Source: Muricauda sp. MAR_2010_75 (GTDB lineage: Bacteria > Bacteroidota > Bacteroidia > Flavobacteriales > Flavobacteriaceae). Taken from it: a stretch of 64,000 bases of DNA. The notes beneath the pieces were generated by a model. It was not told the DNA's origin. It did no database searches and saw nothing but the letters and a program-made list of their open reading frames with translations. This document shows positions 58,174-64,000 of this stretch, in pieces. A program made the translations under genes and the position numbers. Numbering within the stretch: position 1 is the first letter of the stretch; each line of letters starts with the position of its first letter. The stretch covers positions 3,206,501 through 3,270,500 of the forward strand of contig NZ_JQNJ01000001.1 in NCBI RefSeq assembly GCF_000745185.1, given 5' to 3'.

Positions 58174-59255
58174 AAAGGGCAAGGGAGATTTATATTACTT
58201 TTTTGAAGATATTCTTTAGGGATAAAGGCAACATTATTTTCATCTTTTTCTTTAATGCATTTTTAATGATAGTCTTTGGCTTAACCCTCGAAGATAAATA
58301 CAATCTCAATGTGGATTTAGGCTATTTTCAGGAGTTAAAAACAGAAAATGCCTCGTTACTTTTAGAACATTTTGATAAACAGTCCAATGTTACCCTGAAA
58401 CGGTATGTGAGTAGAGACTCTTTAATCAATGATGTAAAAAATGGCCTTTTAGTAGCAGGAATTGAAATTAATCCAGCGTCTAATATTCAATCTTCCCTTA
58501 ATATCCGTGTTTTTGGAGATCCTAGCAGAAAAATGTGGTTGCAATTCATTGAGCCAGGACTGCAATTGGCTGCAATTGAATCCAATACGATACTCAACCA
58601 AGAATTGAACAGGATATCGATAGAGTCCGAATATATTTCCAGTAAAAACTTGAAGTATTTTGATTTTATATTTCCTGGATTGCTCATTTTTTCCATTATG
58701 CAAATTGGACTCTCGGGAGGTCTGACCTTACTTACTCAAAGAAAAAATGAAAATCTAAAACGCCTAAAAATCACACCACTAAAAAAATGGGAGTTCTTAC
58801 TTGGGTATTCTACGAGCTATTTATCAATCATGGTCTTACAAAACATCTTTTATGTAGCCTTAGCTATAATTATTTTCAATTATTCTTTTAGCGGCTCACC
58901 CCTCATAATATTAGGGATAATTCTACTTTCGTCATTGATTTTTATAAGTATAGGCATCCTCCTAAGCAATTTTGTTTCAAGTGTTGAAAATGGCAATAAC
59001 CTAATCAACTTCATTAGTTTTCCAGCTGCTTTTCTCTGTGGGATTTTTATGCCGATAGATACCTTGCCAAAAATCGTTCAATTTGTTGCAAATATTCACC
59101 CGCTTACCCACCTAGCTAATGTTATGCGAGGTGTTGCCAACTATGGCAATCCTCTTAATCGATACACCATTACACTTGGGTTGATGCTAGTCCTATTACT
59201 TCTCATTGCCGCCACCTCCATTCGCACATTTCGGTGGCAAGAAAAAGAAGCTTAG
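58170..59255 (+). CDS. ABC-2 type permease
   Basis: The 361-residue protein has an N-terminal transmembrane helix, an extracytoplasmic domain (about 45-165) and five helices in the C-terminal half with 'FIFPGLLIFSIMQIGLSGGLTLLTQRKNENLKRLKITPL' and 'SFPAAFLCGIFMPIDTLP', as in ABC-2/YhgE-like exporters. It forms the membrane part for the preceding ATPase. Confidence 0.88.
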   Translation: MKRAREIYITFLKIFFRDKGNIIFIFFFNAFLMIVFGLTLEDKYNLNVDLGYFQELKTENASLLLEHFDKQSNVTLKRYVSRDSLINDVKNGLLVAGIEINPASNIQSSLNIRVFGDPSRKMWLQFIEPGLQLAAIESNTILNQELNRISIESEYISSKNLKYFDFIFPGLLIFSIMQIGLSGGLTLLTQRKNENLKRLKITPLKKWEFLLGYSTSYLSIMVLQNIFYVALAIIIFNYSFSGSPLIILGIILLSSLIFISIGILLSNFVSSVENGNNLINFISFPAAFLCGIFMPIDTLPKIVQFVANIHPLTHLANVMRGVANYGNPLNRYTITLGLMLVLLLLIAATSIRTFRWQEKEA

Positions 59256-59347
59256 AAAGACTTGGTTCTTATACCTCTCTTACCCATATCATTATGGTAC
59301 TGTACATTGAAACCTTTGTTTAAATACTAATCTTAATCTTTATTAAC

Positions 59348-59620
59348 ATGAATGCAGAAAAAAGAAAACTCAAAATCAAACAACTAATTATTGATCGGTT
59401 GAATTTGAAAATTAGTGTTGACGATATAAATGATGACTCGGCACTCTTCCTTCCCGTGGAACAGAATGGTCTTGGTCTCGATTCTGTCGATGCCTTAGAA
59501 CTTGCTGTTGGAATCATGAATACCTTTGATGTGGAAGTCTCGGATGATGACATGCATATTTTTGAATATGTAAATACAATCGACCAATTTATTGCCGATA
59601 GAATAGTTGAGGCTAGCTAG
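59348..59620 (+). CDS. Acyl carrier protein
   Basis: The 90-residue acidic protein has the phosphopantetheine site 'GLGLDSVDALEL' with Ser46 at the start of helix II and the four-helix layout. It is not beside fatty-acid genes, so it is a dedicated carrier for the cluster, probably the acyl donor for the FeeM-like enzyme. The PPTase in the same operon should activate it. Confidence 0.93.
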   Translation: MNAEKRKLKIKQLIIDRLNLKISVDDINDDSALFLPVEQNGLGLDSVDALELAVGIMNTFDVEVSDDDMHIFEYVNTIDQFIADRIVEAS

Positions 59621-59641
59621 ACCTAACCAAAAGACTCAGTA

Positions 59642-60877
59642 ATGATTCGCTTATCTTTTAAGAACATTCTCCGTAAAAAATCAAGGACGCTTCTAATTTT
59701 TGGAGTATGTTTCATCGCTTCTCTGAACATCTTTATCCAAATTGCTCAAAAGAATAGCGTACAAAAAAACCTAAGAGAATTGATTGGAGAAGCTATTTCC
59801 GGTCAATTTATTCTCTTCAATTCTGAGGAAAAGATAGATGTCTTAGAATCTCAGTTTTCCGATTTGGGATTATTTGATTGGTCGGATCAGACCACCTCGA
59901 TAATTCGAAAAGAGGTTCCTGAAATAACTGTGGTTTCTCCCCGAATCCGTTTCGGTGGAATGCTGTCCTATAAAGATGAAAGTATGGGTATTAATTTACA
60001 GGGATTAACCTCAGATCATCTACAACGCCTGAGTTCCATACTAAATTTCGTGGAAGGGAAGGCCCCTCAGGAAGACTCTGATATAATGATAAGCGAATCC
60101 TTTGCTGAGGTTTTGGAAGTCAACGTTGGTGATACCCTAGTGCTCTTGGCCAATAATCGAGATGGATATTTAAGTGACGACCTATTGGTTGTTTCCGGAA
60201 TTTTCAAAACTTCCGGGCTTGGTCAGTTTCTTATTCCGATTGGCTATTTAAACTTTGCTCGTGGGAAAACCATAACTGGACTCCAGACAGATGAATTCAC
60301 GGAAATACTCATAAACTTTAAGAACCTGGACAATTTGGAGGTGAACCAAAGCCAACTGGAGAACGCTTTACATAAAATGAAGTCTTCTCTTAAAATTGCC
60401 AATTGGTCCGAGACTTCCCCTCTTATGAATTCAGTAGTAAAACTATGGGTTAATCTTGGACATTTGATAAAGGTCATTTTCATCATTTTCAGTTTCCTTA
60501 TTGTCATGAACATAGTAATCATGATAACAAATAATAGGAAAAAGGAAATAGGGACTATGCTTGCCTTTGGGTATTCTCCATTTACAATAATCAATTCAAT
60601 CGCATTGGAGTACATCATTGTGGTTGTCGTGAGTGTATTTTTCTCTGGGTTTCTAATAAAAATCCTATGTCAATCTTTTCTCTCTAATGGTATTCCAATT
60701 CCTTGGGAAGAGCTACAGGCAGCTTATTTGAGTACCTATATATTCCCGGAACTGGGCTGGAAAGATCTTCTTCTAATCTGTTTCTACTTCAGCATTGCCT
60801 GTTATTTTGCCGTATGGATCAGTCTTCACAAACTACCAAAGGCTAAAATCACCGAATTATTACGAGTTGGAACCTGA
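59642..60877 (+). CDS. FtsX/LolCE-like permease 1
   Basis: The 411-residue protein has the FtsX/MacB/LolCE plan: N-terminal helix (LLIFGVCFIASLNIFIQIA), a large periplasmic domain (about 45-270), then three helices (IIFSFLIVMNIVIMI, IINSIALEYIIVVVVSVFF and LLLICFYFSIACYFAVW) with the cytoplasmic 'NNRKKEIGTMLAFGYSP' loop. Lol-type members extract lipoproteins from the inner membrane. It starts 22 bp after the ACP gene. Confidence 0.88.
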   Translation: MIRLSFKNILRKKSRTLLIFGVCFIASLNIFIQIAQKNSVQKNLRELIGEAISGQFILFNSEEKIDVLESQFSDLGLFDWSDQTTSIIRKEVPEITVVSPRIRFGGMLSYKDESMGINLQGLTSDHLQRLSSILNFVEGKAPQEDSDIMISESFAEVLEVNVGDTLVLLANNRDGYLSDDLLVVSGIFKTSGLGQFLIPIGYLNFARGKTITGLQTDEFTEILINFKNLDNLEVNQSQLENALHKMKSSLKIANWSETSPLMNSVVKLWVNLGHLIKVIFIIFSFLIVMNIVIMITNNRKKEIGTMLAFGYSPFTIINSIALEYIIVVVVSVFFSGFLIKILCQSFLSNGIPIPWEELQAAYLSTYIFPELGWKDLLLICFYFSIACYFAVWISLHKLPKAKITELLRVGT

Positions 60878-60935
60878 GGGCTTATCTAACTGAATTGAGA
60901 GTATTTCAGGTCTAAAATACCAATTATTGATAACC

Positions 60936-62153
60936 ATGGCAACATTTATGAACATTGCCTGGCGAAATGTATTTCGTCAAGCCAATAGAAATCTTCTTAT
61001 CGGTATTAGCATAGCCATTTCGGTTGGTCTTTTTTTTGCTGTTATCTCTATTGCTGATGGTGTGGAGAAACAACTCGTGGCTAACAAGGTACAAATAGAA
61101 ACAGGTGTAGTATCATTTTCACCGGATAGTAAACTATTAGAAAATCAAACCCAGGCTGATCAGAAAAAATTTGAGGAATTAACAGTCAAGCTTTCGGATA
61201 TTAATGGGGTAAGCATCCTCCGCGAAAGGGTTCATGCCCGTGCTATGATTAGTAATTCCCAACGTATTTCTGACGTGAATATACGAGGTGTTGATTGGTC
61301 AAGAGAAAAGCCTTTACTCAATAGTTTCACTTTTGAAGAGGCTCCCCATACAGGGGATCTGACCAGCCCCGGATTGATTATTAGTAAGTCTCTTGCAAAA
61401 AAACTTAAAGTTGGTCTAAATGACCAATGCTCAATTCTAATTCAGACTGTTCAAGGTTCCCTGAATTTAGAAGATTTTACTATAATTGGGATTTTCAAGA
61501 ATATTTCAACTTGGTCCAATAGTTTGGTATTCATGGATTTGACACATGCAAAAAGCCTACTGAATACCAATATGCCCACTCATGTTCTATTGGATTCACA
61601 AAATCTTGACAGTGCAAATAAAATTAAGGCTGAAGCTTCCCAAATCCTCAACAACCTTTATAATACTGAATTTGACGTAGAGACCTATCAAGACCGTTCA
61701 TTTGTTGCATCTACCCTTGGAAATGCCAATAGATATGGCTTTTTAAGCATTGTTATTTTTTTGCAGATCATATCCTTCTTCGGCATAGGGTTCGTCGTCA
61801 AAAACAACATTCTGGAACGGTCCAAAGAAGTAGGAACATTACTTGCATTGGGGTTTAATCCTTTTGGTATTAGATTCTTATTTGTTGTGGAAATGCTGAT
61901 AGTTGGATGTCTAGCCTCGATTATTGGATTACTATTTTTTGGTGGATTGTTATTTTATTACTCCAGACACGGGATTTTCCTTGGCGATACAACATCATTG
62001 ATTTTCGGCGGCTCTCTTCTTAGGCCCTCACCTTCGGTAATGTTGGGGTTTCTGGGTTTGGCAATTGGTATTGTTTACCCTTCTTTATCCGCTCTGTTGA
62101 GTACTCAAAGGTTACACAGCGTAAATCCTATCAATCTATTGTACGATCGTTAA
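60936..62153 (+). CDS. FtsX/LolCE-like permease 2
   Basis: The 405-residue protein (ATG 60936) has the same plan as permease 1: helix (LLIGISIAISVGLFFAVISIA), periplasmic domain (about 40-265), then three helices with 'ILERSKEVGTLLALGFNPFGIRFLFVVEML'. The pair fits a LolC/LolE-like heterodimer. A dedicated LolD ATPase is not in this stretch. Confidence 0.88.
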   Translation: MATFMNIAWRNVFRQANRNLLIGISIAISVGLFFAVISIADGVEKQLVANKVQIETGVVSFSPDSKLLENQTQADQKKFEELTVKLSDINGVSILRERVHARAMISNSQRISDVNIRGVDWSREKPLLNSFTFEEAPHTGDLTSPGLIISKSLAKKLKVGLNDQCSILIQTVQGSLNLEDFTIIGIFKNISTWSNSLVFMDLTHAKSLLNTNMPTHVLLDSQNLDSANKIKAEASQILNNLYNTEFDVETYQDRSFVASTLGNANRYGFLSIVIFLQIISFFGIGFVVKNNILERSKEVGTLLALGFNPFGIRFLFVVEMLIVGCLASIIGLLFFGGLLFYYSRHGIFLGDTTSLIFGGSLLRPSPSVMLGFLGLAIGIVYPSLSALLSTQRLHSVNPINLLYDR

Positions 62154-62175
62154 AACTATAGTTAAAAATAGAACT

Positions 62176-62889
62176 ATGAAATTCAAAATATTTCTCTGCT
62201 GCGTGGTACTTCATACCGTAACTTTTGGACAGCAAAGCTCAGCAAATGAAGTTCTTGAACTTCTTGACCGAAATTTCTTTTCCGCCAATATGGAGTATGA
62301 TATGGAGATGAGCATTTATAAAAAGGAAAAGGTAAAGAGGTCCTACTTCATGCATGTATTTAAAAAAGATGATAAACTTAGACTTGAAATTGTTAAGCCA
62401 AATATTGAGAAAGATCGCCGTATCCTCAACGATGGTGATAATCTTTGGATGTACCTGCCAAGATCGAGCAAATTGATCAAAATCCCATATAAACAAGCCT
62501 TCTTGGGAGGAGATGCTTCCAATCGGGATATTTTGAGAGTATCGTTGGTTGATGATTATAAAGTCACAAAAATGGAGACTAACAACGAAACTCAAATTCT
62601 GTATTTGGAAGCCAATGACCTTAGTGTTTCCTATAATAAGGTAATCTTCTACCTGAATCGCGAAAACTTCGCTCCGATAAAGCAGGAAATGCAAAGTCTT
62701 TCCGGAAAAACCATTAAAACTATTAACTATGAGGATATTGAAGTGATTGACGGTAAATACATCCCGACCAGGTTTACCATAGTAGATGCACTTCAGGGGG
62801 ATACCAAGACTGTATTTCTTTATTCAAATCTCCTCTTGGAAGTACATCAACCAGATGTGTTTTTTACAACGGGATCGTTAAGTAAATAA
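62176..62889 (+). CDS. LolA-like outer-membrane lipoprotein-sorting carrier
   Basis: The 237-residue protein has a signal peptide (FKIFLCCVVLHTVTFGQQ) and the LolA-like half-barrel: 'NMEYDMEMSIYKKEKVKRSYFMHVFKKDDKLRLEIVKP', 'NLWMYLPRSSKLIKIPYKQAFLGGDASNRDILR' and 'YIPTRFTIVDALQGDTKTVFLYSN'. The family carries lipids or lipoproteins through the periplasm. Next to the LolCE-like permeases it completes an inner-to-outer membrane route. Confidence 0.85.
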   Translation: MKFKIFLCCVVLHTVTFGQQSSANEVLELLDRNFFSANMEYDMEMSIYKKEKVKRSYFMHVFKKDDKLRLEIVKPNIEKDRRILNDGDNLWMYLPRSSKLIKIPYKQAFLGGDASNRDILRVSLVDDYKVTKMETNNETQILYLEANDLSVSYNKVIFYLNRENFAPIKQEMQSLSGKTIKTINYEDIEVIDGKYIPTRFTIVDALQGDTKTVFLYSNLLLEVHQPDVFFTTGSLSK

Positions 62890-62910
62890 ACGAGAACTTA
62901 TGAATTGATA

Positions 62911-64000
62911 ATGCTGCGCATTAGGATAATCCATTTTACTATTTGGGGGATTTTATTCCCATATACTTTGTCAGGCCAGATTGATGTGTCTTTTCGATTA
63001 ATTAATGAAAACCTTTTGACCTATAACAATGTGGAAAATGCATCCAAGGCCAATCCTGATAATCTTTTAGACTTAAATGAACTAGAGGCCGAAAATCGTT
63101 TTTTCCCTGTCTTTATGGCAAAATATGAAAAGCTGAAAGTACAATTCGAACCTAAGCTATTAACTGATCCAATACAGGAAAATGTTACTCTGAGTGTGAA
63201 TGAACTATACACACAGTATGAGGTGTCAAGCAATCTTTTTGTAAAACTCGGTAAAGAGCGCATTAATTGGGGAACCGGTAATGTATGGAATCCGACCAAT
63301 CCATTCTTACAGCGAGACCCTTTTCGTCTAAACAATCGATTGGAAGGAGTGGTGTTGACAGATTTTGAACTCCTACTTAAGGAATTGGATTGGCAAATTA
63401 TCTTCGCTCCGGATAAGGACTTTAACAGTACTACTATCGCTACTCGATTGAACACCCATATTAAGGCCACATCATTTTCATTTAGCTATGCCTATCTTGG
63501 GGAGAATAAACAACAAATGGGGGCAGATTTTAGTTATGGCGGTGATAACTTTACTTTTTACGGAGAGGCAGTGGTCAGAAACTTTTCCAATACTGCTCTA
63601 GTCGACAATTTAGGAATCGCAGAGCCGAACAGGCAAAAGAGTGGGCTGCAAGACCCCTACGTTGAATCCCTTCTCGGTACGATGATAAACATTTCGTCAA
63701 AGAGCCAGATGATTGCGGAATACCGGTTTCGTGAGGATTATAATACTTCTATGTCGAATAGGAACTTTGAGAATAATCTTCCCGATAACATGGCATTTTA
63801 TGACCCTATTTCAATGGGAAGACACAGTTTTTATGGTCAACTGAATTTCCGGGATACTTATGAAAAACACAAAGTGGCCACTAACATCTTCTTTGATCCA
63901 ATAAGCAGTCAAATTGTACTGTTTCCCGAATATTCATACACAGGAGACTACTTCAAATTTGAATTTACAACCTTCATTTATCATAACTCATTATCGATTT
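62911..64000 (+). CDS. Outer-membrane beta-barrel protein (3'-truncated by window)
   Basis: The frame is open from ATG 62911 to the right edge (363 codons). A signal sequence (IRIIHFTIWGILFPYTLSG) leads to a strand-rich barrel with 'VKLGKERINWGTGNVWNPTNPFLQRDPF', a motif seen in DUF1302-type and related outer-membrane proteins. Its place after the LolA-like carrier suggests it is the exit or docking barrel for the transported product. The end of the protein is not visible. Confidence 0.75.
   Translation, partial: MLRIRIIHFTIWGILFPYTLSGQIDVSFRLINENLLTYNNVENASKANPDNLLDLNELEAENRFFPVFMAKYEKLKVQFEPKLLTDPIQENVTLSVNELYTQYEVSSNLFVKLGKERINWGTGNVWNPTNPFLQRDPFRLNNRLEGVVLTDFELLLKELDWQIIFAPDKDFNSTTIATRLNTHIKATSFSFSYAYLGENKQQMGADFSYGGDNFTFYGEAVVRNFSNTALVDNLGIAEPNRQKSGLQDPYVESLLGTMINISSKSQMIAEYRFREDYNTSMSNRNFENNLPDNMAFYDPISMGRHSFYGQLNFRDTYEKHKVATNIFFDPISSQIVLFPEYSYTGDYFKFEFTTFIYHNSLSI

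Noticed and set aside
53129..64000. Acyl-homoserine lactone quorum-sensing system
   Set aside because: The LuxR protein has a PAS-like rather than an autoinducer-binding domain, and the GNAT aligns by motif better with N-acyl amino acid synthases. A signalling role is still possible.
53129..64000. Aryl polyene or flexirubin cluster
   Set aside because: ACP, PPTase and LolA-like genes are shared with such clusters, but there are no ketosynthase, dehydratase or ammonia-lyase genes in view.

Overview
The window is a low-GC chromosome segment from a marine-type Bacteroidota, most likely a member of the Flavobacteriaceae. The evidence is promoter -7 elements of the TAnnTTTG type, almost no Shine-Dalgarno sequences, a BspA-type repeat protein, a PAS-LuxR regulator, an UpxY-like NusG paralogue and a Bacteroidota-type tyrosine integrase. 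This is an inference from gene content, since there is no rRNA to anchor it.

Layout. (1) 1-2629 is ordinary chromosome: the end of an outer-membrane barrel, a YceI-like secreted protein and a secreted TIM-barrel epimerase-like protein. (2) tRNA-Arg(TCT) at 2630-2703 is the attachment site of a prophage of about 50 kb. The prophage spans 2660 to 52814 and is bounded by 45-bp att repeats. (3) 52815-64000 lies beyond the prophage and carries a dense, mostly co-directional gene cluster that runs off the right edge.

The prophage encodes a contractile-tailed phage: lambda-like head proteins joined to a Mu-like tail. From left to right it has integrase; small membrane and lipoprotein cargo; a divergent repressor with palindromic operators; many small early genes; a DnaN-like clamp; a BspA-like leucine-rich-repeat protein made of near-identical 66-bp units; and a helicase-methyltransferase fusion. 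There follow an SPFH protein, a C5 methyltransferase whose catalytic Cys is Arg, and a lambda O/P-style replication pair with a likely internal origin. Then come terminases, a PP-loop (PAPS-reductase-like) protein, protease/scaffold, decoration and capsid, a secreted moron, an initiator-type tRNA-Met, sheath, tube, frameshifted chaperones, tape measure, baseplate and fibres. Displaced N/P/gp45, gpW and portal genes, three consecutive Sec-signal proteins (two fibre-like and a pectate-lyase-like one), and a lysis set with nested spanin-like genes complete it. No element gene is obviously broken apart from the missing Cys, so the prophage may be inducible.

The right-hand cluster combines an E1/ThiF-like adenylating enzyme, a PAS-LuxR regulator, an N-acyl-amino-acid-synthase-like (FeeM-type) GNAT, a NusG paralogue and an Sfp-type phosphopantetheinyl transferase. 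It continues with an ABC-2 ATPase/permease pair, a dedicated acyl carrier protein, two FtsX/LolCE-like permeases, a LolA-like periplasmic carrier and an outer-membrane barrel. Together these read as a pathway that builds an ACP-borne, N-acylated product and moves it to the cell surface. I know of no characterised system with this exact set of parts, and it is my main candidate for an undescribed system.
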